Positions 8,982 to 18,233 of a stretch of 64,000 bases of DNA are shown piece after piece (positions within the stretch are counted from its first letter, which is position 1; each line of letters starts with the position of its first letter). This DNA comes from Neisseria sp. KEM232 (GTDB lineage: Bacteria > Pseudomonadota > Gammaproteobacteria > Burkholderiales > Neisseriaceae). The notes beneath the pieces are model-generated. The model was not told the origin of the DNA, ran no database searches, and saw only the letters and a program-made list of their open reading frames with translations. The position numbers and the translations under genes were made by a program. Location of the stretch: contig NZ_CP022527.1 in the NCBI RefSeq assembly GCF_002237445.1, positions 744,001-808,000 of the forward strand. The letters run 5' to 3'.

Positions 8982-9341
8982 ATGAACGACACCGCAAACG
9001 CTTCGCACTGCCCCGTCAACACCACTCTGGAAATCATCGGCGGCAAATGGAAAGTGCTGATTCTTTACCACCTTCTGCCCGAAACCCCCCGCCGCTTCAA
9101 CGAATTGCAGCGCCTGCTGCCCGACATCACGCAGCGGATGCTGACTTTGCAGCTGCGCGAACTCGAAGGCGCGGGCATCGTCCACCGCGAGGTCTATCCG
9201 CAGGTGCCGCCGAAAGTCGAATACTCGCTCACCGCTTTCGGCCGCACGCTCACGCCCGTGATACAGGCGATGCACGAATGGGGGCAGACCTACGAATCCG
9301 AGTGCGCCAAATACCGCCAAACGGCCGGCGAGGCGCAGTAA
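8982..9341 (+). CDS. HxlR family transcriptional regulator
   Basis: HxlR proteins are small winged-helix dimers that often respond to oxidants or electrophiles. This 119-residue protein shows the family pattern: a Cys near the N-terminus (HCPV), then LEIIGGKWKVLILYHLL, the recognition helix region ITQRMLTLQLRELE, and the wing segment VEYSLTAFG. Three ATGs lie in tandem at 8976, 8979 and 8982. I prefer the third because GGAG (8971-8974) is then seven bases upstream. The early Cys is the usual redox sensor in this family. It diverges from the DUF896-pirin pair. Confidence 0.9.
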   Translation: MNDTANASHCPVNTTLEIIGGKWKVLILYHLLPETPRRFNELQRLLPDITQRMLTLQLRELEGAGIVHREVYPQVPPKVEYSLTAFGRTLTPVIQAMHEWGQTYESECAKYRQTAGEAQ

Positions 9342-9447
9342 AGGCCGTCTGAAACCCGTGCCGCCTGTGGTAAAATCGCCCCGCCCGCCGCATACGGAAA
9401 AGGCCGTCTGAAAGCGCGGGCGCAACGAAGCTGAAAAGGAAAAAACC

Positions 9448-10290
9448 ATGTGCCAGCTCCTTGGCATGAACTGCAACACGCCCACCGACATCGTCTTCTC
9501 CTTCGAAGGCTTCCGCAAACGCGGCGGCCTCACCGACCACCACGTCGACGGCTTCGGCATCGGCTTTTTCGAACAAAAAGGCGTGCGCCTCTTCCACGAC
9601 GACAAACCCAGCGCAAATTCCCCCGTCGCCGACCTCGTCAAAGCCTACCAAATCAAATCCGAAAACGTCATCGCCCACATCCGCAAAGCCACCAGCGGCC
9701 GCACCACGCTGGCCAACACCCACCCCTTCGTGCGCGAAATGTGGGGCGGCTACTGGATGTTCGCCCACAACGGCCACCTGCAGGGCTTTGCCCCCGAACA
9801 AGGCCGCTACTACCGCCCCGTCGGCGACACCGATTCCGAACGCGCCTTCTGCCACATCCTCGAACAGCTGCGCCGCCGCTTCGACGAGCGCCCCGACGAC
9901 AACACCCTCTTTGCCGCCGTGTCCGAACTCGTCAAAGACATCCGCCGCAGCGGCCTCTTCAACTTCATCCTTTCAGACGGCCGCGTCATGTTCGCCCACG
10001 CCAGCACCCTGCTCCACTACATCGTGCGCCGCGCCCCCTTCGGCGAAGCCCGCCTGCTCGACGACGACGTTTCCATCGACTTTTCCGCCGTCACCACCCC
10101 CAACGACCGCGTCGCCGTCATCGCCACCCTGCCGCTCACCGAAAACGAAACCTGGCAGCAGCTGGCCTGCGACGAAATCGTCATGTTCCGCGACGGCGAT
10201 ATCGAACGGCGCGACCGCCCCGAGCCGCCGCACTACCTCAGCACCGAAGAAGGACTCGCCCGCGCCCGCGCCGTCGGCGCCTCCGATTGA
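9448..10290 (+). CDS. Class II glutamine amidotransferase (YafJ-like)
   Basis: The N-terminal nucleophile is Cys2 (MCQLLGMN), exposed after methionine removal, as in class II (Ntn-type) glutamine amidotransferases. The 280-residue protein consists of the GATase domain only, without a synthetase partner domain, like YafJ. Other visible family segments are HVDGFGIGFF, IAHIRKATSG and WMFAHNGHL. nrdR starts nine bases after the stop, so the genes are probably co-transcribed. The acceptor of the released ammonia is unknown for this group. Confidence 0.88.
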   Translation: MCQLLGMNCNTPTDIVFSFEGFRKRGGLTDHHVDGFGIGFFEQKGVRLFHDDKPSANSPVADLVKAYQIKSENVIAHIRKATSGRTTLANTHPFVREMWGGYWMFAHNGHLQGFAPEQGRYYRPVGDTDSERAFCHILEQLRRRFDERPDDNTLFAAVSELVKDIRRSGLFNFILSDGRVMFAHASTLLHYIVRRAPFGEARLLDDDVSIDFSAVTTPNDRVAVIATLPLTENETWQQLACDEIVMFRDGDIERRDRPEPPHYLSTEEGLARARAVGASD

Positions 10291-10299
10291 GAACCGCCC

Positions 10300-10764
10300 A
10301 TGAAATGCCCCTTCTGCCAACAGCCGAACACCCAGGTCAGCGACTCGCGCACCACCGAAGACGGCAACTGCGTCCGCCGCCGCCGCCGCTGCAACGCCTG
10401 CGGCAAACGCTTCGTCACCCTCGAAACCCTCGAAGTGCGCCTGCCCGACATCGTCAAAAGCAACGGCAGCCGCGTGCCCTACAACCCGCTCAAACTGCGT
10501 ACCAGCCTCGAACGCGCCCTGCACAAACGCCCCGTCGGCCGCGAAGCCCTCGACGGCCTGGTGGCCGAAATCGAAGGCCGCCTCTACCGCCTCGGCCGCA
10601 AAGAAGTTCCCTCGCGCCTGATCGGCGAAATGGCGATGGACGTTCTGCTCGCCACCGACCAAGTCGCCTACGTCCGTTTCGCCTCCGTCTACAAAAGCTT
10701 CAACGACGTTTCCGAATTTACCCAGGCCATCGCCACCCTGCCCGAACAACAGGAAGGCACATAA
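10300..10764 (+). CDS. nrdR: Transcriptional repressor NrdR
   Basis: NrdR represses ribonucleotide reductase genes according to the dATP/ATP level. The 154-residue protein starts with a zinc ribbon (Cys3, Cys6, Cys31, Cys34) and continues with an ATP-cone domain (about 49-139, VKSNGSRVPYN onward). Length and architecture are typical. It follows the amidotransferase gene by nine bases. No nrd gene lies in the window. Confidence 0.96.
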   Translation: MKCPFCQQPNTQVSDSRTTEDGNCVRRRRRCNACGKRFVTLETLEVRLPDIVKSNGSRVPYNPLKLRTSLERALHKRPVGREALDGLVAEIEGRLYRLGRKEVPSRLIGEMAMDVLLATDQVAYVRFASVYKSFNDVSEFTQAIATLPEQQEGT

Positions 10765-10828
10765 ACCCCCGCAGAGCGAAGGCCGTCTGAAAGCACAGGC
10801 CGCACCGCAACCCTTACCCCGCGCAGCC

Positions 10829-10993
10829 TAGGGCGTGTTGACAATCAGCGTTTTGGCGGCTTTTCCGCCATAAAACGGCATCTGCCACGTTAAAAATACT
10901 CGCCTATGGACGGCATAGGCTCGCATTTTTGCCTTGCATCTGCCATTTTCTGACGAAAAATCCACTTCAAAAGCTGAATGTCAACACGCCCTA
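10829..10993. mobile_element. MITE-like element with 15-bp terminal inverted repeats
   Basis: TAGGGCGTGTTGACA (10829-10843) and its exact reverse complement TGTCAACACGCCCTA (10979-10993) bound a 165-base AT-richer segment with no coding capacity. The outer TA on each side may be the duplicated target. A related end with the same TGTTGACATTCA motif occurs at 29980-30008, so this is a repeated family. The size and perfect TIRs suggest a non-autonomous element moved by an unidentified transposase. It sits in the tyrB upstream region. Confidence 0.6.
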
Positions 10994-11038
10994 AGCCGCG
11001 CACCCTCCAACCGACCCGTTCCCCAGAAAGGAAAAACC

Positions 11039-12232
11039 ATGTTCTTCGACAAAATCCAAGCCGCACCCGCCGACCCCATCCTCGGACTGGGCGAAGCCTT
11101 CAAAGCCGAAACCCGCCCCGAAAAAGTCAACCTCGGCATCGGCGTCTACAAAGACGCAGCGGGCAACACCCCCGTGCTCAAATCCGTCAAAACCGCCGAA
11201 ACCCGCCTTTTGGCCGACGAAAAAAGCAAAAACTACCTCACCATCGACGGCGTCGCCGCCTACAACGCCGAAACCCAGAAACTCCTCTTCGGCGAAGGCA
11301 GCGAAATCATCGCCGCCCGCCGCGCCAAAACCGCGCAAAGCCTCGGCGGCACCGGCGCGCTGCGCGTCGCCGCAGAATTCGTCAAACGCCAAACCGGTGC
11401 GAAAAACGTCTGGATTTCCGCCCCCACCTGGCCCAACCACAACGCCATCTTCCAAGCCGTCGGCATCAACATCCGCGACTACCGCTACTACGACAAAACC
11501 GCCCACGCCCTCGACTGGGACGGCCTGATTGCCGACCTCTCCCAAGCCCAAGCAGGCGACGTCGTCCTCCTGCACGGCTGCTGCCACAACCCCACCGGCA
11601 TCGACCCCACCCCCGAACAATGGGACACCCTCGCCAAAATGTCCGCCGAAAAAGGCTGGCTGCCCCTCTTCGACTTCGCCTACCAAGGCTTTGCCAACGG
11701 CCTCGAGCAAGACGCCTACGGCCTGCGTGCCTTCGCCAAACTGAACAAAGAACTGCTCGTCGCCAGCTCCTACTCGAAAAACTTCGGCATGTACAACGAG
11801 CGCGTCGGCGCCTTCACCGTCGTCGCCGCCGACGAAGAAACCGCCAACCGCGCGTTCAGCCAGGTCAAAACCATCATCCGCACCCTCTACTCCAACCCCG
11901 CCTCCCACGGCGGCAACACCATCGCCCTCGTCCTGCAAGACCCCGAACTCAAAGCGCAATGGATAGCCGAACTCGACGAAATGCGCGCACGCATCAAAGA
12001 AATGCGGCAGAAATTCGTCGACCTGCTCAAAGAAAAAGGCGCGAAACAGGACTTCGGCTTCATCATCGAACAAAACGGCATGTTCTCCTTCTCCGGCCTC
12101 AGCCCCGAACAGGTCGACCGCCTGAAAGACGAGTTCGCCATCTACGCCGTACGCAGCGGCCGCATCAACGTCGCAGGCATCACCGCCGATAATATCGACT
12201 ACCTGTGCGAGAGCATCGTCAAAGTGCTGTAA
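11039..12232 (+). CDS. tyrB: Aromatic amino acid aminotransferase
   Basis: This PLP enzyme transaminates phenylpyruvate and hydroxyphenylpyruvate, and aspartate to some extent. The 397-residue protein is a class I fold: HGCCHNPTGIDPT near the middle, the PLP lysine in SSYSKNFGMYNERVG, and the C-terminal RINVAGI arginine region. The start at 11039 follows GAAAGGAA; an upstream in-frame ATG at 10934 lies inside the MITE-like element and is rejected. A DUS hairpin terminates it at 12253-12295. The aspartate aminotransferase role (AspC) cannot be excluded. Confidence 0.92.
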   Translation: MFFDKIQAAPADPILGLGEAFKAETRPEKVNLGIGVYKDAAGNTPVLKSVKTAETRLLADEKSKNYLTIDGVAAYNAETQKLLFGEGSEIIAARRAKTAQSLGGTGALRVAAEFVKRQTGAKNVWISAPTWPNHNAIFQAVGINIRDYRYYDKTAHALDWDGLIADLSQAQAGDVVLLHGCCHNPTGIDPTPEQWDTLAKMSAEKGWLPLFDFAYQGFANGLEQDAYGLRAFAKLNKELLVASSYSKNFGMYNERVGAFTVVAADEETANRAFSQVKTIIRTLYSNPASHGGNTIALVLQDPELKAQWIAELDEMRARIKEMRQKFVDLLKEKGAKQDFGFIIEQNGMFSFSGLSPEQVDRLKDEFAIYAVRSGRINVAGITADNIDYLCESIVKVL

Positions 12233-12683
12233 ATCCCGCTCGAGCGGCAAAAAGGCCGTCTGAAAAACCTGCGAAGCAGGTTTTTCAGACGGCCTCACCG
12301 TTTCAGACGGCCTTTTTATTCCAATCGGGCTGTAGGGTGTATTGCGCAGCAACGCACGCGGTTTTTTGAGGCTTCAGACGGCCTCCAAAGGCCGTCTGAA
12401 AACCTGTTCCCCCTCCCGCCCCGCGGGAGAGGGCTAGGGTGGGGGCGGTGCCGCTTCGGTAACTTTTACAGAACATCGACGCGAATGCAGTTCTGCGAAC
12501 TGCCACCCCAACCCTCCCCCGCGCTTGCGGTGCAGGGGAGGGAGCAAGGTTCGCGGCGGAATGATCGGTTTCAGAAACGTCATTCCCGCGAAGGCGGGAA
12601 CGGCCTCCAAAGGCCGTCTGAAAAGAAAGGCCGTCTGAAAGATAGGTTTCACTATACTTTCAGACGGCCTTTTTAAACACGCC
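12233..12683. repeat. Composite intergenic repeat, copy 2 (gene-free stretch)
   Basis: This 451-base gap between tyrB and argS has no gene. It repeats the modules of the 7.3-7.7 kb gap in the same order and orientation: DUS hairpin (12253-12295), GTAGGGTGTATTGCGCAGCAACGCACGCGG hairpin segment (about 12333-12362), CCCTCCCGCCCCGCGG block, ATGCAGTTCTGCGAACTGCC block (12486-12505) and a dRS3-like CATTCCCGCGAAGGCGGGAACGG segment (about 12580-12602). It ends in DUS pairs that terminate argS. Confidence 0.8.
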
Positions 12684-14402
12684 TTACATCACGTCCAACA
12701 CATCGATGCCGAGCAAGTCCAAGCCCTGTTTGAGCACGTTGCCGGTGAGGCGTGCCAGTTGCAGGCGGCTGTTGCGGGTTGCGCCTTCGGCTTTGAGTAT
12801 CGGGCAGGCTTCGTAGAAGCGGGAAAACAGGGTGGCGAGCTGGTAGAGGTAGGCGGCGAGGTAGTGCGGATAGCCGGTGTCGGCCACGTTTTGCAGTATA
12901 TCTTCAAATTTCAAAAGCTCTACGGCAAGCTGTTTTTCGGCCGGTTCGGCGAGTGTTAATTCTGCTGCCGCGTCCCAGTCGTCCGCTTTGCGGAACACGC
13001 TTTGCACGCGGGTGTAGGCGTATTGCAGGTAGGGTGCGGTGTTGCCTTCAAACGAGAGCATTGCGTCCCAGTCGAATACGTAGTCGCTGGTGCGGTTTTT
13101 GCTCAAATCGGCGTATTTCACCGCGCCGATGCCGACGGTTTGGGCGATTTTTGCCGCGTCGTCTGCGCCCAAATCGGGATTTTTTTCTTTCACCAGCGCG
13201 GCAGCGCGCTCAACAGCTTCGTCCAGCAGGTCAACCAATTTCACGGTGTCGCCCGAACGGGTTTTGAACGGGCGGCCGTCTTTGCCCATCATGGTGCCGA
13301 AGCCGATGAATTCGGCTTTCACGTTTTCGGGCAGATAGCCGGCCTTGCGCGAAGTGGTGAAGAGCTGCTCGAAGTGCAGCGACTGGCGGTGATCGACCAC
13401 ATACAGCAGGCGGTCGGCGTGGAGCGTGCCGACGCGGTAGCGCAGACAGGCCAGGTCGGTGGAGGCGTAAAGGAAGCCGCCGCCTTGTTTCTGCACGATA
13501 AACGCGGCCGGTTCGCCTTCTTTGTTTTTAAATTCGTCGAGGAACACGACTTTCGCGCCGTCGTCTTCAACGGCCAAACCCTGCCGCACTAAATCGTCCA
13601 CCGTGTTTTGCAATTCGGGGTTGTATTTCGATTCGCCCGCCACATCGGCCGGCGTGAGTTTCAGGCCGAGCGTGTCGTAAACCGCCTGTGCGTGGCCGAG
13701 CGAGATGTCGACAAACTGCTGCCACAGTTTCAACACGTTTTCATCGCCGCCTTGCAGCTTGACGACATACTCGCGCGCGGTGTCGGCAAAGGCCGCGTCT
13801 TCGTCGAAGCGCACTTTGGCGGAGCGGTAAAACTGTTCCAAATCAGAGAGTTCAAATGCGGCATTGTCTTTCTGCTGCTCGACCATATAGGCCACCAGCA
13901 TGCCGAACTGCGTGCCCCAGTCGCCGACGTGATTTTGGCGGATAACGCTGTCGCCCATAAATTCGAGCACGCGCGAGATGCTGTCGCCGATGATGCTGGA
14001 GCGCAGGTGGCCGACGTGCATTTCTTTGGCGAGGTTGGGCGAGGAATAATCGATGACCACGGTTTGCGGCGCGGCCTTTTTCGCTACGCCGCAGCGCGGG
14101 TCGTTTAAGGCCGTCTGAACGTGGCGGGCGAGAAAATCGGGTTTGAGGCACAGGTTGATAAAGCCCGGGCCGGCCACTTGTGCGCTTTCGATGACGGCAT
14201 TGCCCGAGAGCGCGTCGGCAACCTTTTGCGCCAGCTCGCGCGGATTTTGCTTGGCCTGTTTGGCCGCGCCCATCACGCCGTTGATTTGGTAGTCGCCGAA
14301 ATCGGCGTTTTTGGCCGGTTGGAGCACGACATTGGCACCGGCGATGCCTGCGGCGGCAAAGGCGGCGGCGGCTTCGCGCTCGACGGTTTGGTGTAGATTC
14401 AT
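12684..14402 (-). CDS. argS: Arginine--tRNA ligase
   Basis: ArgRS charges tRNA-Arg. The 572-residue class I synthetase has the N-terminal tRNA-recognition domain, the HVGH form of the HIGH motif within HVGHLRSSIIGD (about residue 130), and the C-terminal DALR anticodon-binding domain ending in LLGIDVLDVM. MGKDGRPFKTRSG stands at the KMSK loop; loss of a canonical KMSK is normal for many ArgRS. An in-frame uptake sequence lies in the coding region near 14106-14117. It stands alone on the minus strand between DUS terminators. Confidence 0.96.
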   Translation of the reverse strand: MNLHQTVEREAAAAFAAAGIAGANVVLQPAKNADFGDYQINGVMGAAKQAKQNPRELAQKVADALSGNAVIESAQVAGPGFINLCLKPDFLARHVQTALNDPRCGVAKKAAPQTVVIDYSSPNLAKEMHVGHLRSSIIGDSISRVLEFMGDSVIRQNHVGDWGTQFGMLVAYMVEQQKDNAAFELSDLEQFYRSAKVRFDEDAAFADTAREYVVKLQGGDENVLKLWQQFVDISLGHAQAVYDTLGLKLTPADVAGESKYNPELQNTVDDLVRQGLAVEDDGAKVVFLDEFKNKEGEPAAFIVQKQGGGFLYASTDLACLRYRVGTLHADRLLYVVDHRQSLHFEQLFTTSRKAGYLPENVKAEFIGFGTMMGKDGRPFKTRSGDTVKLVDLLDEAVERAAALVKEKNPDLGADDAAKIAQTVGIGAVKYADLSKNRTSDYVFDWDAMLSFEGNTAPYLQYAYTRVQSVFRKADDWDAAAELTLAEPAEKQLAVELLKFEDILQNVADTGYPHYLAAYLYQLATLFSRFYEACPILKAEGATRNSRLQLARLTGNVLKQGLDLLGIDVLDVM

Positions 14403-14419
14403 GGTTTGCTCTTTCGTTC

Positions 14420-14449
14420 AGGCCGTCTGAAAAGGTTTTCAGACGGCCT
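14420..14449. terminator. DUS hairpin between the GDSL gene and argS
   Basis: AGGCCGTCTGAA (14420-14431) and TTCAGACGGCCT (14438-14449) form a tight hairpin after the minus-strand GDSL gene and before argS. Confidence 0.6.
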
Positions 14450-14509
14450 CTTCAATGTGAAAACGCGGCATTTTACCCGAAAGGCCGTCTGAAAAGGTTT
14501 GGGAAAGGT

Positions 14510-15139
14510 TCAGCCGCGCCAAAATCCCTGCTTCTGCAAAAACGCCGCCAACCGTTCGGCAAACAGGGCATAACCCTCGGCGTTGGCATGAATGGCGTCG
14601 GATTTGAGCGCGCCGTCGCTCAGGATGCGCGACCAGCCGTCGGCAAACAGCGGCACGCGGTATTTTTCGGCCAAACCGGCATACAGCGGATGGTCGGACA
14701 GGCTGCCGACCAGCGCGCCGAGGCCGGGTTTCGGTTCGGCAATCAGCACGATCGGCACGCCCGCGCCCTGCACGGCGGCGATGGTGTCGCCGATATGGCG
14801 GCGGGTGTCGCTTTCGGGCAGGCGGTGCAGGAAGTCGTTGCCGCCGATGCCGAGCAACACCAGCTTGGGCGCGCGTTTGAGCAGCGCGGGCAGACGCGCC
14901 AGAGCCTGCGCGGAAGTGTCGCCCGACACGCCGCCGTTGACGACCGTCCAGCCCGTGATGGCGGCAAGGCGCACGGGATAGGCGGCTTCGGGCGGCGCGC
15001 CGTAGCCGTAGGTGAGCGAGTCGCCCAAGGCCACAACCGTGCTGCCGCGCGAAATGGCGGCATGGCGGGCGGTTTTGGTGCAGGCGGCTGCGGCCAGCGC
15101 GGCGGCGAGGGCGAGGAAGCGGCGGCGGGTGAGGGGCAT
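14510..15139 (-). CDS. SGNH/GDSL-type esterase lipoprotein (arylesterase-like)
   Basis: This 209-residue exported hydrolase has GDSL block I (GDSLTYGYG), a block II glycine (GGVSGDTSA), block III GGND and block V DAIHANAEG, giving the Ser-Asp-His triad. The N-terminus MPLTRRRFLALAAALAAAAC has a lipobox cysteine and a twin-arginine-like TRRRFLAL, so it may be a Tat-exported lipoprotein. I start at 15139; the longer in-frame start at 15184 would spoil the signal peptide. It resembles TesA/arylesterase proteins. Substrate unknown. Confidence 0.85.
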   Translation of the reverse strand: MPLTRRRFLALAAALAAAACTKTARHAAISRGSTVVALGDSLTYGYGAPPEAAYPVRLAAITGWTVVNGGVSGDTSAQALARLPALLKRAPKLVLLGIGGNDFLHRLPESDTRRHIGDTIAAVQGAGVPIVLIAEPKPGLGALVGSLSDHPLYAGLAEKYRVPLFADGWSRILSDGALKSDAIHANAEGYALFAERLAAFLQKQGFWRG

Positions 15140-15238
15140 GGCGTGTTCCGTATCCGTGGAGAAAGCGGCGGATGATACAGGCAAACCGCCCGCCCGTTCC
15201 GCTATAATCCGCCGCCAACCGCAACAAAAGGAAAAAAC

Positions 15239-16147
15239 ATGGATATTCAGGCCGTCTTAAACGTATTGCGTACCCTGCAAAACCACATCTGCGCCGCGCT
15301 GGAAGCCGAGGAGGAAAACGGTGCGGTGTTTCTCGGCGAACACTGGCAAAGCCGCCTCGGCACGGGCGAGAGCCGCGTGCTCAAACAAGGCGCGGTGTTC
15401 GAGCAGGCGGGCGTCAACTTCTCCCACGTCAAAGGCGGCGTGATGCCCGCCTCCGCCACCGCAGACCGCCCCGAGCTGGCGGGCGCGGCCTTTGAAGCGG
15501 CGGGCGTGTCGCTGGTTATCCACCCGCGCAACCCCTATGTGCCGACCAGCCATGCCAACGTGCGCTGCTTTATCGCCTACCCGCAGGGCGGCGAACCCGT
15601 GTGGTGGTTCGGCGGCGGTTTCGACCTCACGCCGTTTTACCCGTTTGACGAAGACATCCTGCACTGGCACCAAACGGCGAAAAACCTGTGCGACAGGTTT
15701 TCAAACGGCCTCTATGCCGAATACAAAGACTGGTGCGACCGCTATTTCTACCTGCCGCACCGAGGCGAAACGCGCGGCGTCGGCGGCCTGTTTTTCGACG
15801 ACCTGAACCGCTGGGACTTCGCCACCTGCCTCGACTTTATCCGCCAGACCGGCGAAGCCTATACCGCAGCCTACCGCCCCATCGTCGCCCGCCGCAAACA
15901 CACGCCCCACGGCGAGCGCGAACGGCAGTTCCAACTCTACCGCCGCGGCCGCTACGTCGAATTTAACTTGGTGTTCGACCGCGGCACCCACTTCGGCCTG
16001 CAAAGCGGCGGCCGCACCGAAAGCATCCTGATGTCCATGCCGCCCCTGGTGCGCTTCGAATACGGCTATGCCCCCGAAGCAGGCAGCGCCGAAGCGCGTT
16101 TGCAGGACTACCTCAAACCGCGCGACTGGCTGTCCGAACTGCGCTGA
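15239..16147 (+). CDS. hemF: Oxygen-dependent coproporphyrinogen-III oxidase
   Basis: HemF oxidatively decarboxylates coproporphyrinogen III to protoporphyrinogen IX with O2, late in haem synthesis. The 302-residue protein contains the hallmark HPRNPYVPTSHANVR region, WWFGGGFDLTP, and the C-terminal FGLQSGGRTESILMSMPP. The start follows AAAGGAAAA. The gene ends in a DUS hairpin at 16171-16209. Haem biosynthesis here complements the haem-uptake locus at 57.5-63.8 kb. Confidence 0.97.
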   Translation: MDIQAVLNVLRTLQNHICAALEAEEENGAVFLGEHWQSRLGTGESRVLKQGAVFEQAGVNFSHVKGGVMPASATADRPELAGAAFEAAGVSLVIHPRNPYVPTSHANVRCFIAYPQGGEPVWWFGGGFDLTPFYPFDEDILHWHQTAKNLCDRFSNGLYAEYKDWCDRYFYLPHRGETRGVGGLFFDDLNRWDFATCLDFIRQTGEAYTAAYRPIVARRKHTPHGERERQFQLYRRGRYVEFNLVFDRGTHFGLQSGGRTESILMSMPPLVRFEYGYAPEAGSAEARLQDYLKPRDWLSELR

Positions 16148-16794
16148 ATCTGTTTGTTCCGAATGCACAAAGGCCGTCTGAAAACCCGATTTGGGGTTTC
16201 AGACGGCCTTTTTTATTCGCGCCAATGCCCTGCAAAGTTGCCGCAGCGGCGCCGACCCTAGCCCCCCCGCGGAGCGGGAGAGGGGACGCCGTTGCCCGAA
16301 AGGTTTCAGACGGCCTCAAACCGGCCTGAAACCTGAAAGGCCGTCTGAAAGCGAAGTTTAAAACGGAGTGAAAACGTGGTTTCAAACCTGAAAGGCCGTT
16401 CCCGCCTGCACTCCTGCGGGGGCATAAACGCGGGAATGCCGTTTCTGAAACCGAACATCCCGCCGCGCATCTGCTCCCTCCCCTGCGCCCGCGCGGGGGA
16501 GGGTCGGGGAGGGAGTGGCAGTTCGCAGAACTGCATTCGCGCCGATGTCCTGCGAAAGTTGCCGCAGCGGTGCAAGCCCCACCCTAGCCCTCCCCCGCGG
16601 GGCGGGAGAGGGAACACGTTTTCAGACGGCCTTTGAGGCCGTCTGAAAACCCAAAAACCGCGTGCGTTGCTGCACAACACACCCTACCCGAAACCCAGTA
16701 GGGTGTACCGCCCCAAGCGGCGCAGGCGTTTTCGGCGATACCGGCTATCCGCGCAGAGGCCGTCTGAAAGCCCGAATCTGCCTTTCAGACGGCC
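16148..16794. repeat. Composite intergenic repeat, copy 3, inverted (gene-free stretch)
   Basis: This 647-base gap between hemF and tilS carries no gene. After the hemF DUS terminator (16171-16209) come a partial CCTAGCCCCCCCGCGG block, a dRS3-like TTCCCGCCTGC...GCGGGAATGCC segment (16397-16440), the GGCAGTTCGCAGAACTGCAT block (about 16515-16535), a CCCCACCCTAGCCCTCCCC block and the ACCGCGTGCGTTGC...CAACACACCCTAC hairpin (about 16656-16686). This is the same set as at 7.3 and 12.3 kb, in reverse orientation. Confidence 0.8.
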
Positions 16795-16795
16795 T
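16757..16795. terminator. DUS hairpin terminator of tilS
   Basis: AGGCCGTCTGAA (16757-16768) and TTCAGACGGCCT (16784-16795) form the hairpin; the tilS stop codon starts at its edge. Confidence 0.65.
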
Positions 16796-18117
16796 CAGTT
16801 TTTGCCTGTGCCCTGTAAAAACACATCGTAATCCGGCAGACAGGGCAGCAGGCCGTCTGAAACGGTGTGGCGGCTGTCGGCGCGCAGGTTGGCGAGGGCG
16901 AGGGGGCGGTTGTTTTCGTCGGCGATCAGCGGCCAGCAGGGGCGGATGAAGGGGGGGATGCGGTGTTCGTGCAGGATTTGTTTGGGCGGTTTGCGGCCGT
17001 TGGGGGTGTGCAGCAGGTCGCCTTTTTCTATCGGGCGGATGCGCAGGGTTTGGCTGAGGAGGCTGCGCGGCAGGCCGTGGCGGGCGCGGCGGAACTGCCA
17101 GCCTGCGGCCTGTAAGTCTGTCAGGCTGCCTTGCACGGCGGCGGGGGTGTACTGCCGCTGCCAGTCTTGCGGCAGGAGGAACAGGCGGTTTCGGCTGGCG
17201 ATGAGGGTGTGATCGGACAGCGGCCATTGTGCTTCGCCTGTGCCGATTTGGTTGAGCACGCGGCAGAAGTCGGCGAGGAAGGCTTGGTTTTTCAGGCTGC
17301 CTCCCGTTTCGAGCAGCAGGCGGCGGGCGGTTTGGCGGCGGCGGGCGGGGGCGAGCTGCCGCCAAGCGGCGGTGTTGAAGCCGTGTGCGTCGTGTACGGC
17401 CTGCCAGTCGGCGTCGGCGGTTTCCTGCAATACGGCCAATTCGTCCTGCAAGAGGGCGACGGCGGCGCGGATGTGGGCGTCGAGCTGCGGCTGTATCTCC
17501 CGCAGGCGGGGCAGGCCGTCGTGGCGCAGGCGGTTGCGCAGGTAGGCGGGGTCGGCGTTGGCGGGGTCGGTGATGTAGTCGAGGCGGTGTTCTGCGGCGT
17601 AGGCGGCCAGTTCGGCGCGGCTGTAGGGCAGAAGCGGCCGCCAGATGTGCACGGCGGGGTTTTCGGCAAGGGGGCGCAGCCCGGGCATGGCGGCGAGGGC
17701 GCGCAGGCCGCCGCCGCGCAGGGCGGCGAGGAAGAAGGTTTCGGTTTGGTCGTCGGCATGGTGGGCGGCGGCGAGGATGTCGGCACGGCTGCGGGCGAAG
17801 GCTTGGTAACGCGCCTCGCGGGCGGCGGCTTCGATGCCGCGTCCTGCGGGGCGGACGGTAACTTTTTCGACGCGCAGGGGGATGCCGAGGCACTCGCAGC
17901 AGCTGCGGCAGAAATCGAGCCAGCCGTCGGCATCGGCGTGCAGGCCGTGGTGGACGTGGACGGCGGTCAGTTCGGCGTTCAGGCTGCCTTTGAGCTGCGC
18001 GAGAATGTGCAGCAGGACGACGGAATCGAGCCCGCCGCTGAGGGCGGTTTCAATACGGCGGGCGCGGAGGACGGCTTCGGGCAGGGCGTGGAGGACGGCG
18101 GCGGGGACGGGGTGCAT
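16795..18117 (-). CDS. tilS: tRNA(Ile)-lysidine synthase
   Basis: TilS attaches lysine to C34 of the CAU-anticodon tRNA-Ile, changing its charging and decoding. The 440-residue protein has the PP-loop SGGLDS (27-32), the AAHHADDQTETFFL segment and the C-terminal TilS domains. The N-terminal strand leading into the PP-loop reads RRIETALSGG rather than the usual hydrophobic vAvSGG. The divergence is modest, but the first strand deserves checking. The gene is alone on the minus strand. Confidence 0.94.
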   Translation of the reverse strand: MHPVPAAVLHALPEAVLRARRIETALSGGLDSVVLLHILAQLKGSLNAELTAVHVHHGLHADADGWLDFCRSCCECLGIPLRVEKVTVRPAGRGIEAAAREARYQAFARSRADILAAAHHADDQTETFFLAALRGGGLRALAAMPGLRPLAENPAVHIWRPLLPYSRAELAAYAAEHRLDYITDPANADPAYLRNRLRHDGLPRLREIQPQLDAHIRAAVALLQDELAVLQETADADWQAVHDAHGFNTAAWRQLAPARRRQTARRLLLETGGSLKNQAFLADFCRVLNQIGTGEAQWPLSDHTLIASRNRLFLLPQDWQRQYTPAAVQGSLTDLQAAGWQFRRARHGLPRSLLSQTLRIRPIEKGDLLHTPNGRKPPKQILHEHRIPPFIRPCWPLIADENNRPLALANLRADSRHTVSDGLLPCLPDYDVFLQGTGKN

Positions 18118-18233
18118 AGTTTCGGGTTTTCGGAGCGGGTTGGCGGGAGGCCGTTCCTACCTATACCCCTGCGGGGCATAAACGCGGGAACGATGTTTCT
18201 GAAAGCGCGGTTTCGGCGAAGCGAAAACCGCCT

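Noticed and set aside
9450..10790. 446-codon arginine-rich plus-strand frame over the amidotransferase and nrdR
   Set aside because: Arg/Pro/His-rich +2-frame shadow of GC-rich genes with no RBS; the amidotransferase and NrdR frames have exact family motifs.
10829..10993. Correia repeat element (CREE/NEMIS)
   Set aside because: The ends GGGCGTGTTGACA do not match the Correia TATAG-type inverted repeat; it is a different element.
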